Counted from the first letter of the stretch, positions 43,650-52,621 are shown. The stretch: DNA of 64,000 nucleotides from an uncultured Poribacteria bacterium (GCA_951812525.1 OX638316.1:1642630-1706629); one strand, 5' to 3'. Made by a program: numbers and translations. The notes: generated by a model not told the origin, from the letters alone.

Positions 43650-43937
43650 ATGTCTGTAACAGTCCGTATTCCAACCCCGCTGAGACGCTTGACACAAAAC
43701 TTAGCAGAAGTCGAGACAGAAGGTGCCAATATTGAAGGCATCATTGACAATCTTGAGGCGAATTATCCGGGAATGAAAGAACGTCTCTGTGATGAAGGCG
43801 GAAATATCCGTCGGTTTGTAAACATCTATCTCAATGATGAAGACATCCGTTTCCTTGATGGGAAAGCCACCGCTGTCACAGACGGTGCTGAGATCTCCAT
43901 TATTCCCGCGATCGCAGGTGGAAGAAACCTGTCTTAA
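43650..43937 (+). CDS. cysO: MoaD/ThiS-family sulfur carrier, CysO-like
   Basis: A 95-residue ubiquitin-fold sulfur carrier. Sequence SVTVRIPTPLRRLTQ at the start and the GG near the end are characteristic. The protein ends IAGGRNLS, so the diglycine (90-91) is followed by four extra residues. In CysO of Mycobacterium the GG is terminal and is loaded as a thiocarboxylate; in QbsE-type carriers a JAMM protease first removes the extra residues. The JAMM gene just downstream (44011) could do this. The ATG follows GGAG in an A-rich run. Placed between cysH and the JAMM gene, its role in cysteine synthesis is likely. Confidence 0.88.
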   Translation: MSVTVRIPTPLRRLTQNLAEVETEGANIEGIIDNLEANYPGMKERLCDEGGNIRRFVNIYLNDEDIRFLDGKATAVTDGAEISIIPAIAGGRNLS

Positions 43938-43941
43938 TAGC

Positions 43942-43996
43942 TATTGGCTGTCGGCTGTTAGAGGGATTATTGGCGTTTCTTTCTGACAGCTGATGG
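43942..43996. repeat. CTGA-rich hairpin repeat
   Basis: Arms GGCTGTCGGCTGTTAG and CTGACAGCTGATGGC surround a short spacer, between the CysO-like and JAMM genes. Part of the family seen at five other places. It supplies the first ATG of the JAMM frame, which is why I moved that start. Confidence 0.55.
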
Positions 43997-44010
43997 CGTG
44001 CTGCTATCCG

Positions 44011-44469
44011 ATGTTAACTTTGCAACCAGAAACCCTCAGCGAAATCTATGCCCATGCGAAGTCGGAATTTCCCGATGAGTGCTGCGGTGCTGTTCTAAGT
44101 AATGACACGCAAGAATTCGTCCGGAAGTGCCGGAATATACAAAACCAACTCCATCAGGAAGATCCTAACACATATCCGCGCGATGCCCGCACAGCGTACG
44201 TCATCCACCCTGATGATTTAATCGCTATTCACAAAGAGACAGAAACGCAGCATCGACAGCTTAAGGTTTTTTACCACTCACACCCGAACCACGAAGCTTA
44301 CTTCTCCGAAAAAGATAAATCAGACGCGATGATGTGGGACGAGCCGCTCCATCCGAGTACCACATATTTGGTTATCTCCGTTTATGACACTGAAATACGC
44401 GCCGTGAAGGCTTTCGCATGGGATGAAGCAACCAGAGATTTTGTCGATGTACCCCTTGCAGCAACTTAA
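44011..44469 (+). CDS. mec: JAMM/MPN+ metalloprotease, Mec-like
   Basis: A 152-residue JAB1/MPN+ zinc peptidase. The catalytic set is complete: Glu23 (FPDECCG), His89 and His91 (HSH), then seven residues to Ser99 and Asp102 (HxHx7Sx2D). In Mycobacterium tuberculosis, Mec releases cysteine from the CysO-cysteine adduct; related proteases trim the C-terminus of carriers. The carrier gene lies just upstream, ending in GG plus four residues. I chose the ATG at 44011 (MLTLQPETLS); the upstream ATG at 43993 falls in a repeat. No strong RBS is visible for either. Confidence 0.88.
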   Translation: MLTLQPETLSEIYAHAKSEFPDECCGAVLSNDTQEFVRKCRNIQNQLHQEDPNTYPRDARTAYVIHPDDLIAIHKETETQHRQLKVFYHSHPNHEAYFSEKDKSDAMMWDEPLHPSTTYLVISVYDTEIRAVKAFAWDEATRDFVDVPLAAT

Positions 44470-44503
44470 TATCAAAAGCCTTCTCTAAAAAGAGGCAAGA
44501 ACC

Positions 44504-46741
44504 ATGCAACGCTTGCAAGCTTATCTTCAGCATTTTATGCCGGACATGCGTGTTCTCAAAGCCTCTACCCTCCGATCCTACATTGGACTCATCACTTTCT
44601 CTGCTGCCTCTCTTGCAGTCGCTCTCGGCATAACCCTCAGCAAGATTCTTGTTTTTGAATACCATTCAAACGCCGGCGTAGTCGGATGGCTCAGTGTTAA
44701 CACCTATCCGAAACGACAAGAATACTTTTACTATCTCTTGGCACTGCTTGGTGTTCCGACAGTAATTTGGCTGTATTGGCTCGGATGGTGTATCTATTCA
44801 CACTGGTGCGCCAAGGTAACTGCACTGCCGATACAGCGTGTCCTGAAAGCAAATGCGTTGGCATCCATTCCGTTGTGGCTCTGTTGGATACAAGTTTACC
44901 ACACCGGGCAACAGATACTGATAGGTCTACTCTTACCAATTGGCTTATCTGTTTTACTCAAATTGGGGATGCTATCCAAGCGTTACTTCCCTACGCTCTG
45001 GTATTCAGACGTTCGTGCTGATGGCGACGCGGATGAGTTAGGAAACGGCACAAGCGAAGAAGATAGAGAAGTCCGTGCTGGTAGTTATAGATTCACAAAG
45101 GTTTGGTGGATCGGGTTTGTGTACGTTGTCCTTCCGGTTTTTATCTACCTCCTTACTTATTCAGCCGATATTCATAAAGAGATTGATCTGTTTCATGAAG
45201 GAGAAAGGCTCGCGCCGCTTGATGAGATGTTACGCGGTGGATTGCCGTTTCGAGACATCTATATCCAGCATGGTGTCTTCCAAAACGCCTACTTGGCATG
45301 GATTGCTGGTGGGCTTTTTGAGCCGACTTTGTGGGGTCTACGTTCAACCGAAAACATATTGGGTCCATTCGGTTATGTCGCACTCTATCTGCTCGGACTG
45401 CAAGTATTCAAGGGCGGGTTCTTTACCGCCTTTATCTGTGTACTTATAGCCTCTGGAACGGAATTCTGGGTATCGCCCCGACATAGCCTGGGTTTGATTA
45501 GTTTTGTCTTTGTTGCCAGTTTTCTTACAAGCGTCCAAAACACACCAACAAGCAGAGCCTTTCCGTGGCGACTCCTTCTCTCCGGGCTTTTCGCAAGTCT
45601 GGCATTTTGGTACAGCACTGAAATCGGGCTCTATACGTTAGCTGCTGTCGGACTGTTTCTGTTCATATATACCTTCCTGCAAAGCGAAATATCAGCACAC
45701 AAACGCATTTTGCCCTTAATCAGTTATAGTTGCGGGCTGCTGTTAGGTTTTCTACCTGTCAGTGTCTATTTTCTGTCTCAGGGTGCATTAGATGATGTCC
45801 TCTGGAATTCCTATATCCAGTGTCGCTATCAACTCGCAACCTGGGGACTCGCCTTTCCATCTCTATCAGAAACAATCGCCTTATTGCCAACAGACGGATG
45901 GCATGCTTTCGTCTTCAGTGAAGGATTTCGATGGTATCTGCCAATCGGTGTCTTTCTGATTGTCGCTGCGTACCTGACATATCGACGTTTATGTGGTACT
46001 CACTTAGTGTCCGACGCAATGAAACTCTTGCTGTTATTACTCGGTGGCATCGCCTTTTTCCGAACCGCACTTGGGCGTTCAGATAGTGGACATCTGATTT
46101 ATGGTGCGACCTTCTTATGGTTGCTCTGTCTGTTTCTATTAGAGAAAGGGATTTTGGGAATGTTTCGTGCATCCCTATCGTCCCTAACGGGCAAAGTGCC
46201 TTGGCACCATGCGTTGAGGACAGCGTGGGTGCTGATTCCGACTGTGATATTCTGTTGGTATGTTGGGGAAGCCCACCAGCCCTTGGCGGGTTTTAGTGAG
46301 AAGTGGCAACAACTACGTCAGAATCCGTTCAAGCAACGTCCCGTACCAGAAGAATTATCACGCGCTGGAGGCGTTGACATCCCGGACGATCAGGTCGAAC
46401 AGGTTCAAAAGGTAGTCGCTTATATTCAAGAAAACACAGCAGAGAATGAAAAGATTTTCGATTTTACGAGTCAAGGTGCTTACTATTTCTTTGCGAACCG
46501 ACCCAGCGTCACGAGATTCCATCAAGTTTCGTATGCCTCAACGTCTCGGATGCAGCAAGAAGTTGTTTCAGCCCTTGAACAGGACAAAACGCGTTTGGTG
46601 CTCTTCAAAACGGGAGGGTGGTTTGATGCTGTTGATGATATTCCTGTTGAGGAACGACATCCGTTAATTGCAGCGTATTTGTTGGCAAACTACGAACTCG
46701 CAATAGACATTAACGGCACCGAAATTTTACTACGCAAATGA
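44504..46741 (+). CDS. Large multi-spanning membrane protein, GT-C glycosyltransferase-like
   Basis: A 745-residue protein with about 12-14 hydrophobic segments. A loop after the helix VYVVLPVFIYLLTYSAD reads IDLFHEGERLAPLDEMLRGG and PFRDIYIQHG, the pattern (acidic residue, HEG, GLxFRDxYxQHG) of GT-C type polyprenol-dependent glycosyltransferases. The ~140-residue C-terminal domain is soluble. No donor or acceptor can be read. The ATG lies after AGAGGC; the gene follows the JAMM gene by 34 bp but no functional link to sulfur metabolism is apparent. Confidence 0.75.
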   Translation: MQRLQAYLQHFMPDMRVLKASTLRSYIGLITFSAASLAVALGITLSKILVFEYHSNAGVVGWLSVNTYPKRQEYFYYLLALLGVPTVIWLYWLGWCIYSHWCAKVTALPIQRVLKANALASIPLWLCWIQVYHTGQQILIGLLLPIGLSVLLKLGMLSKRYFPTLWYSDVRADGDADELGNGTSEEDREVRAGSYRFTKVWWIGFVYVVLPVFIYLLTYSADIHKEIDLFHEGERLAPLDEMLRGGLPFRDIYIQHGVFQNAYLAWIAGGLFEPTLWGLRSTENILGPFGYVALYLLGLQVFKGGFFTAFICVLIASGTEFWVSPRHSLGLISFVFVASFLTSVQNTPTSRAFPWRLLLSGLFASLAFWYSTEIGLYTLAAVGLFLFIYTFLQSEISAHKRILPLISYSCGLLLGFLPVSVYFLSQGALDDVLWNSYIQCRYQLATWGLAFPSLSETIALLPTDGWHAFVFSEGFRWYLPIGVFLIVAAYLTYRRLCGTHLVSDAMKLLLLLLGGIAFFRTALGRSDSGHLIYGATFLWLLCLFLLEKGILGMFRASLSSLTGKVPWHHALRTAWVLIPTVIFCWYVGEAHQPLAGFSEKWQQLRQNPFKQRPVPEELSRAGGVDIPDDQVEQVQKVVAYIQENTAENEKIFDFTSQGAYYFFANRPSVTRFHQVSYASTSRMQQEVVSALEQDKTRLVLFKTGGWFDAVDDIPVEERHPLIAAYLLANYELAIDINGTEILLRK

Positions 46742-46769
46742 CATGGTAGGCGAGGTATCTAACTTCCCT

Positions 46770-46868
46770 GATTCTTCCCTGTTAACTATTGGTAGCCGGG
46801 TATCGGTTTTCAGTAAAAATCGATTTCGTGTTCAGTGAAGTTTCTTTCTGACCGCTGACTGCTGATTT
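46770..46868. repeat. CTGA-rich intergenic repeat
   Basis: An imperfect hairpin: left part has AACTATTGGTAGCCGGG, right part TCTGACCGCTGACTGCTG. Between converging genes. Confidence 0.45.
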
Positions 46869-46882
46869 CTGAAAGTTAAGAA

Positions 46883-47947
46883 CTACTTTTGCTGTTCAAT
46901 AAAGATCCGATAAATATCCTCAAAAAGTCTGACATCCGTGAGCGTATCTTCGGCTGAAGAGCGGAAGGGTTCATCGTTACGGACATTCGCGACAAAGTAT
47001 TCCGCTTCTCTGTGGTATGCCCAAGTCCAACTCGGTCTCGGAATCGCGCGGGTGATTTCCTGTTCTTCTCCAGCACGGTATATTTCAACCTCTGCAGGGG
47101 TATTCTTCAGGAGCAATGGCGGTGCCCAGGTGTGAACCCACCCATTTTCAAAATAGATTTGGCTATGCTCATCCCAACGATAGTGCGAGACATGCCCAGT
47201 TTCTAACGTCACACGAATCCCGTCCATATCGAAAATAACTATACCTGAATATCCGTTCTCGTCTAAATCAACGGCTTTGACAGTAACCTTATCCCCGGCA
47301 TCAAGAAAGAAACGCATTAGATTGATATTGTGAGTGTATTGTTGGAGGTATCCGATGTAGGAGCGTTTCCACTGATCGGGTATCCATTCTGGAGTTTTGA
47401 CGGGTGCAGCGGGCTTAGTTTCCGTAGTGCTGTCCATGTGGGTATCGAGGTTGCAGACCCAATCTCCACCGAAACCGTGGTTTCTGGCGTAGGTCAAGCG
47501 ACCGAGTTCCCCTGTTTCCCGGAATTGCGCAACTTTCGATTGGACGATCTCGTTGCCGGCATCGTATCGTTTCATGTAGCCCACCATCAGTTTTTTGCCA
47601 GACTTTTGCGATGCCGCCACAATATCCTCGGCTTGCTCAACGGAGACAGCCATTGGCTTCTCCATGAAGACATGCTTACCAGCTAAAAGCAGATCTTTCG
47701 CGATTTCGCCTTGTAAAGCGAAGTCAGCAGATACCGCCACTGCTTCGATATCGGCGTTTTCTGCGAGTTCATGGTGGTCACGGTAAAGTTGAGGGATACC
47801 GAAACGACTTTGGACTTTTTGCCCGAGTTCAGACCGCACTTCGGCGAGTCCGATGAGTTCACAATCGGGTATACTCGCAAAATTTGGGATGTGGACCTTC
47901 TGTGCCATGAACCCACATCCGATGTAACCGAGTCGAATTTTTTCCAT
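46883..47947 (-). CDS. Gfo/Idh/MocA family oxidoreductase
   Basis: A 354-residue NAD(P)-dependent oxidoreductase. The Rossmann motif GYIGCGFMAQKVHIP is N-terminal, the catalytic-site EKP is in HVFMEKPMAVS (about residue 96), and the C-terminal alpha/beta domain begins near YMKRYDAG. Substrates in this family are usually sugars, inositols or biliverdin; none can be named here. It is one of two Gfo/Idh/MocA genes in the window and is not closely similar to the one at 53992. Confidence 0.9.
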   Translation of the reverse strand: MEKIRLGYIGCGFMAQKVHIPNFASIPDCELIGLAEVRSELGQKVQSRFGIPQLYRDHHELAENADIEAVAVSADFALQGEIAKDLLLAGKHVFMEKPMAVSVEQAEDIVAASQKSGKKLMVGYMKRYDAGNEIVQSKVAQFRETGELGRLTYARNHGFGGDWVCNLDTHMDSTTETKPAAPVKTPEWIPDQWKRSYIGYLQQYTHNINLMRFFLDAGDKVTVKAVDLDENGYSGIVIFDMDGIRVTLETGHVSHYRWDEHSQIYFENGWVHTWAPPLLLKNTPAEVEIYRAGEEQEITRAIPRPSWTWAYHREAEYFVANVRNDEPFRSSAEDTLTDVRLFEDIYRIFIEQQK

Positions 47948-48011
47948 CTTTTATAATGTGTCCCTGTTGGACAAGTCCTCCAATATGTTATTAAAAAGTG
48001 CCGGGTAGTAT

Positions 48012-48449
48012 CTAAGACAGGTGCCGTGATTCGATCTGTTCAACTGCTGTTTTAGCACCCTCCCGCACGAGTGCGGAGGCATCGTTTTGGGCGAGCTGCT
48101 TCAGTTTACCGAGACAAAGGCTCGCTTCCAATTTACCGAGGGCAACCGCGACGAAGTAACGCACGTCGGCATCCTCGTCGTCCAAAGCTTCTAACAGAAT
48201 GTTTGCATCGGTCACTGCGGCGAGGTGTCGGTCTGCATCACCGATATTAATCAATGCTTGGGCGGCGATTCGCCGCGAGTGGAGGTCACCGTGACGGAGG
48301 GAAGTCAGGAGTTCATCATGGTTTCCATTGGGAATAACCGGAAGGTTGTCCCAGTCGCAATCTAAGCAGAACCACGAATTTCCATCCAACCGTCGAAGGT
48401 TCGCATTTCCACAAAATGGGCATTCCCCAAATTCCTGTTGCTGACTCAT
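48012..48449 (-). CDS. Zinc-ribbon and HEAT-repeat protein
   Basis: A 145-residue protein. Residues ~8-32 (ECPFCGNANLRR, WFCLDCDWD) form a four-Cys zinc ribbon. The rest has two to three HEAT/PBS-lyase-like repeats, such as LHSRRIAAQALINIGDADR and DADVRYFVAVALGKLEASL. Such combinations act as protein-binding scaffolds; the partner is unknown. Confidence 0.75.
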   Translation of the reverse strand: MSQQQEFGECPFCGNANLRRLDGNSWFCLDCDWDNLPVIPNGNHDELLTSLRHGDLHSRRIAAQALINIGDADRHLAAVTDANILLEALDDEDADVRYFVAVALGKLEASLCLGKLKQLAQNDASALVREGAKTAVEQIESRHLS

Positions 48450-48499
48450 GATTTTATCCGTTGTCCTTGCGATGTACGCTGTTGCCCCGCACGCTAAGC

Positions 48500-48563
48500 A
48501 CTACGGGGACCCCGGATAACTGGGGTTGTTAATCCGGTTTACCGGTCTCTAACCGGGCTGTAG
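48500..48563. repeat. Cluster of GC-rich hairpins of the TGTAGG family
   Basis: Consecutive small stems: CCCCGG...GGGG, CCGGTTTACCGG, and CCGGTCTCTAACCGGGCTGTAG, the last being a minus-strand copy of the TGTAGG-tagged family with a CCGG stem. Confidence 0.55.
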
Positions 48564-48612
48564 AGTGTAATAGAGAAGTAACTGATCCTTTCGTAGCGGA
48601 GTTTGGTCGGGA

Positions 48613-48993
48613 TTATATGTCGGAAACAGGATTTCCTTCCAACTCTGGTAACTCGCGCCAAATTTCAGGACCCTCTGGTTTGAAATTAATGGTAGCGATG
48701 AACTGCATACCGTGATAGAAATTGATTTTGAATTTGCCGCCCCCGAAATTTTTCTTGAGATATTCCAGCGGGGCTTCAATCAACGGACCCATTTCGTCCG
48801 CATGATAGAACGCGAGTGCTTTAAACCGCACTGTATTGCCGACCGGTTCTTGGACAAGCAGCTGCGCCGACGTAGCAGGGAAAAGCACCTGAAAGGCTTG
48901 CCAAAGGTCCGAGACAGTAGGGTTCACTTTCCCAATGCGCTTTTTGAAGTCGTTTTCAAGATATTCTGAGAACGTGTTAAAAACCCATTCCAT
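48613..48993 (-). CDS. Conserved-looking hypothetical protein
   Basis: A 126-residue soluble protein with no recognised domain. It has balanced composition and alternating secondary-structure-like patterns (NDFKKRIGKVNPTVSDLWQA, MQFIATINFKPEGPEIW) and starts with ATG. It lies between the HEAT-repeat gene and the radical SAM operon, all on the minus strand, and is separated from both by repeats. Confidence 0.6.
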   Translation of the reverse strand: MEWVFNTFSEYLENDFKKRIGKVNPTVSDLWQAFQVLFPATSAQLLVQEPVGNTVRFKALAFYHADEMGPLIEAPLEYLKKNFGGGKFKINFYHGMQFIATINFKPEGPEIWRELPELEGNPVSDI

Positions 48994-49025
48994 AATAGTT
49001 TTCGGTTCTCGGAGTACTGGTTATG

Positions 49026-49112
49026 GTTATCGGTTATTGGCTGTTGGTTAAGAGATGGCTTGGGTAAATCAAACCTCTTTAACTGACAACTGACGACTGA
49101 TAACTGACAGCT
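49026..49112. repeat. CTGA-rich hairpin repeat
   Basis: Left arm (GTTATCGGTTATTGGCTG and on) and right arm (AACTGACAACTGACGACTG and on) are imperfectly complementary around a ~28 bp spacer. The best-formed member of the family in this window. Confidence 0.6.
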
Positions 49113-49185
49113 ATTAAAGCGGTGCCTTTAAGAAGTCCTTCCAGTCAAAGTTAGGCAGAGGGAACTCCTCTGTGGCTTTGCATTG

Positions 49186-49599
49186 TCAAAATGTTGCTGC
49201 TTTCTCAAAAAACTCGATATCTACACGTTCAACACCAGCCTCCCGTGCGTTTTCAGCGACGCGTTGGACAACCATCTCGCGGACAAATGGAATCGGTATC
49301 CGTTTAACTCGGTGCTCAACTTCCTCGGTACAAGGCACAGTGGTGTTGTCAAGGTACGGACCGTCTTGGAGTACAGCTTCGTCAGGATGATCGCATGTCT
49401 CTGGCACGAGTTGTTGTAACCGCATTGAGACATAATTGGTCACCCAATCCTTGAACGCTTCCGATTTATCGGTATCAACTCCCCCGGCATCGGAGTGCTG
49501 CTCGAGTTTTTCGTTGATGCTGACGAGAAGGTTCTCCACACGTGCCAAGCGTTCTTCTACGTCAGTGAGTCGTTCGTGGGCATCTGTTTTTTCGCTCAT
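49186..49599 (-). CDS. Coiled-coil protein with a PCP_red-like domain
   Basis: A 137-residue protein. The ATG at 49599 has a strong AAGGAGG; the frame is open to 49698 but that part overlaps the PhyH gene. Residues ~5-40 form a heptad-like helix (ERLTDVEERLARVENLLVSI). The last ~45 residues (VKRIPIPFVREMVVQRVAEN and EAGVERVDIEFFEKAA) resemble the PCP_red domain found in protochlorophyllide reductase subunits and in radical SAM haem-type enzymes. A similar domain ends the radical SAM protein two genes upstream in the operon, which makes the match more believable. Confidence 0.68.
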   Translation of the reverse strand: MSEKTDAHERLTDVEERLARVENLLVSINEKLEQHSDAGGVDTDKSEAFKDWVTNYVSMRLQQLVPETCDHPDEAVLQDGPYLDNTTVPCTEEVEHRVKRIPIPFVREMVVQRVAENAREAGVERVDIEFFEKAATF

Positions 49600-49609
49600 A
49601 TTCTCCTCC

Positions 49610-50326
49610 TTAAATTTTCCAATATTTCCAGAGATCTTCCGGAATCTCGTATTTAATTTCTTCCCGTTGTTCGTGGGCGTAACGTGCAAAAAGACCAAAA
49701 CGGGGAATATCTCTCACATTTGATGAGCCGGTGTGGCAGAGGAACGCGTGCCACAGCACAACATCACCCGCAGCACCGATAAACTCGCGAGCTCCCTCTG
49801 GCGATAAATCCGAAAGCACGTGCCATCCCCAATCTTTGATGTCGTAAAAACTGCCGTCGATCTGCTCTGGATATTGAAGGAAGTACTTATGCGTTGACTT
49901 GTGACTGCCGGGCCAAAAGATGAATGCACCACCGCCGGGTTCAACATCATAGAGATAGGTTGTCGCTCCCAGCATGAAAGGACTCCAGGCACCGCCATAA
50001 GCGTCAATGTGTCCGTCCTTGGGCAATGTCCACTCTTCTTCAGGGTTGGGCCATTTAACAAGCGGTGTACCACCGCCCCCGGTAAATTGTCCACCACCGA
50101 GTTGTTCCCTAATCTCTTGCATCACAGGGAGATGTCCAAATAACGGCGAGAAACTGAAATTCTGAATCACATAATCGTCGGGCCATGTCTTGGGGGTTTC
50201 TAAACTCGAATTGAAATGTTTCCAAACCTGGGACCGCCACCCGTCAATCGTCTCGGGGGCAATCAGATTTTTGAGAATAAGGTATCCGTGTTCCTGAAAA
50301 AATGTTATCTGTTCTGGTGTAAGCAT
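49610..50326 (-). CDS. Phytanoyl-CoA dioxygenase (PhyH) family protein
   Basis: A 238-residue Fe(II)/2-oxoglutarate oxygenase. His106 and Asp108 (DGHIDAYGG) and His198 (WHAFLCHTGS) are the iron ligands; Arg209 (RFGLFARY region) should bind 2-oxoglutarate. The core motif FIFWPGSHKSTHKYFLQYPE is typical. It is the middle gene of an operon: 10 bp after the radical SAM gene stop and 10 bp before the coiled-coil/PCP_red-like gene. It may therefore hydroxylate a product made or bound by the radical SAM protein. Confidence 0.9.
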   Translation of the reverse strand: MLTPEQITFFQEHGYLILKNLIAPETIDGWRSQVWKHFNSSLETPKTWPDDYVIQNFSFSPLFGHLPVMQEIREQLGGGQFTGGGGTPLVKWPNPEEEWTLPKDGHIDAYGGAWSPFMLGATTYLYDVEPGGGAFIFWPGSHKSTHKYFLQYPEQIDGSFYDIKDWGWHVLSDLSPEGAREFIGAAGDVVLWHAFLCHTGSSNVRDIPRFGLFARYAHEQREEIKYEIPEDLWKYWKI

Positions 50327-50336
50327 GCCGTTCTCC

Positions 50337-51677
50337 TTAGCGTTTGGGTCTGAAGGATGGGATGCCAGTTTTATCGAATCGTTTCTTAACAGCCTTCATC
50401 AATTCGGGGGTAACCTCGCGGTGACCGTGTTCACGTGCGTATTTCTCAACACTTTTCACGACCATACCACGCGCAAATGATGGTACGCGCTTCAACCGCT
50501 TTTCTGCCGCCGGAGTCCACTGCAAATCATAATCGGTTTCCGTTGCAAAGGCAATCTTTTTCTCAATTTGAACGGGAGGTGTATTATATTGTCCCGGCTC
50601 ATATTCACACGACGCATCTTCAGCGAGATAATTACCGGTAGTTGCGTAGGCACGCGCCCTACATCCTCCACATACCTCTCTGAATTCACACGCACCACAC
50701 TTGCCTTCCAACAGATCCCGATTCCGCATCTCCTGAAAAGTCTCCGATTCATTCCAGAGTGTGACGAAACTCTCTTCTTTGAGGTTTCCGACGCTAACGG
50801 GTAGATAGGGACACGGAGTCAGTTCGCCTTCAGGTGTGATGCGGCAATAGTAGATACCACACGGACACGTGCCGCTGGGGTAACCCTGAAGGAAAGCGGA
50901 GTCGGACTGTTGTTCATAGATAACGCGTTTATAATGAGGGGCGCACTTCGCGGCGATGAGCATTTTCCCGGCATAAGCAGCCTGTAACTCAAAAAGCGTT
51001 TCAAGCATCTTTTCATATTGGGTAGGTGTTATGTCCATTACCGTCTTACCCCTGCCGGTTCGGACGAGAAAGTAGAGGTTTAGCACCTTGGCGCCGAGTT
51101 GATACGCGAACTCCACGATTTTCGGAATTTCGTCGTAGTTCCATTGTGTCACGGAGGTTTGAACGAGGAAGTCAAGTTGTGCGCGTTTGAGTGCCTCAAC
51201 GCCGTTCATTGTCGCTTTCCACGCCCCCTCCATGCCTCGAAACCTGTCGTGGTTTGTAGGTTGGATGGAATCTAAGCTGACCCCTGCGCCGGTGACACCG
51301 TGTTGTTGCATCTTCTCAACCACTTCGTCGTTCAGCAAAACACCGTTTGTACCCATTACAACAAGAAACCCGGTATCGGAGGCATACTTCGATATCTCCA
51401 AGATATCCGGGCGTAATAACGGTTCACCACCAGTGAGAATAAGGAGGATATGCGGATTGATTTCGGCGATTTCATCGATGACGCGAAAACATTGGGATTG
51501 ACTTAGTTCCGCGTCCCGTGAGTATTCGTGTGAATCTTGGATATCGGACAGGTTAAGATTCCCATTCACTAACTCGTTTGTGTCTACAAATCCAGCGGGG
51601 AGATAGCAGTGCGTACACTTTAGATTGCACAGTCGAGTGATATTCCATGAGACTGCTTGGACTTTTGTATTTTCCAT
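50337..51677 (-). CDS. Radical SAM/SPASM protein with a C-terminal PCP_red-like domain
   Basis: A 446-residue radical SAM enzyme. The CxxxCxxC cluster is CNLKCTHC (Cys17, 21, 24). An SPASM-like Cys-rich C-terminal part (CPCGIYYCRITPEGELTPCP, then CGACEFREVCGGCRARA) should bind an extra [4Fe-4S] cluster. The last ~55 residues (WTPAAEKRLKRVPSFARGMV and on) look like PCP_red. The nearest known relatives are the haem d1/alternative haem branch (NirJ, AhbC/AhbD), which modify porphyrin side chains, but no other haem gene is present here, so peptide maturation cannot be excluded. First gene of a three-gene operon with PhyH and PCP_red-like genes. Confidence 0.88.
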   Translation of the reverse strand: MENTKVQAVSWNITRLCNLKCTHCYLPAGFVDTNELVNGNLNLSDIQDSHEYSRDAELSQSQCFRVIDEIAEINPHILLILTGGEPLLRPDILEISKYASDTGFLVVMGTNGVLLNDEVVEKMQQHGVTGAGVSLDSIQPTNHDRFRGMEGAWKATMNGVEALKRAQLDFLVQTSVTQWNYDEIPKIVEFAYQLGAKVLNLYFLVRTGRGKTVMDITPTQYEKMLETLFELQAAYAGKMLIAAKCAPHYKRVIYEQQSDSAFLQGYPSGTCPCGIYYCRITPEGELTPCPYLPVSVGNLKEESFVTLWNESETFQEMRNRDLLEGKCGACEFREVCGGCRARAYATTGNYLAEDASCEYEPGQYNTPPVQIEKKIAFATETDYDLQWTPAAEKRLKRVPSFARGMVVKSVEKYAREHGHREVTPELMKAVKKRFDKTGIPSFRPKR

Positions 51678-51768
51678 ACTTCTAACGATTGAGTTTTGTT
51701 TTGTTTTTGCGAATATTTAGTGCGTATACTATTTCTGCTGATGGGCAAACGCTATCATGGAACCAGCA

Positions 51769-52245
51769 CTACAATAGAAATGTGAGGGCGAAAACGACGA
51801 AGCCCGCTACCAGCATCAAGCCTCTCCAAACGTTGATATGGAGACTTTGGTTGCGATGTGTCTCACCATCAGGTGGAGCAACTTCAAGGTGCCGCCGATA
51901 AAACGAACTGTACAACCCCCAAAAGAGTGCCATCATGCCAAACGCCGCGAGTTTCGCGACGAAGGTTAACATATAGACTTTGAAATCATTGTTGCTGTTT
52001 CCTGTGAAAAAGCCGTTATTCCATGCAACAATAAAGAACACCATCGCGCCTGTTGTCAGCAAAACATGGATCATCAATCGTATCCAGGTCCGAAAACGAT
52101 TATGGATCGCTAATAGGTTTTGTGGCGGTAAGTTTTGCTCTAAAATCGGCATTGCGACGAAGGTAGAGAAGAGGACACCCCCGAACCAGATGATCGCCGC
52201 TATCAGGTGGACGCTCCGGATGAAAAGTTCTACGCTTTCCCGCAT
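51769..52245 (-). CDS. CopD-like/DUF4149-like four-helix membrane protein
   Basis: A 158-residue inner-membrane protein with four helices. The first begins FIRSVHLIAAIIWFGGVLFS (His in the position used by heme/copper-binding CopD-like proteins), and the HNRFRTWIRLMIHVLLTTG segment has another conserved His. The ATG at 52245 has GGAGA just before it; the frame is open from 52302. Metal or haem binding is possible but unproven. Confidence 0.72.
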   Translation of the reverse strand: MRESVELFIRSVHLIAAIIWFGGVLFSTFVAMPILEQNLPPQNLLAIHNRFRTWIRLMIHVLLTTGAMVFFIVAWNNGFFTGNSNNDFKVYMLTFVAKLAAFGMMALFWGLYSSFYRRHLEVAPPDGETHRNQSLHINVWRGLMLVAGFVVFALTFLL

Positions 52246-52334
52246 TTTTCTCCAGAATCCGCGTTTTTCATAAATGATACCACATTTTGCGTCCAAAGTC
52301 AAATTTGTCTTTGCCTTACACGGTCATTTGGCTC

Positions 52335-52362
52335 TTCTGTAGGAGGGATTTCCGAATCCCGA
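52335..52362. repeat. TGTAGG-tagged hairpin repeat
   Basis: TCTGTAGGAGGGATTTCC followed by GAATCCCGAC: identical in the hairpin to the copy at 7243. Confidence 0.75.
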
Positions 52363-52621
52363 CCCTTCCCTGTATTCGCTTAGGGTCATTCAGTTTTCGG
52401 CAGTTGGCGGTTGATGGTTGGTCGATCATCTGAATCAGGATTTGCAGGATCAGCGCGCATGTAGTGAACCTTTAATTTCACAGTTTTCATAGTAAAGCAT
52501 AAAAAGTGGTTGATTTCAAAAGAGGTTATGCGCGCACGTGGTGACTGGGTTTTTGGCGACTTTTTCGGAAGGTTGGTTACATAATTACTATGAAAATTTC
52601 ATAGGTGAAAGTACAGATAAA

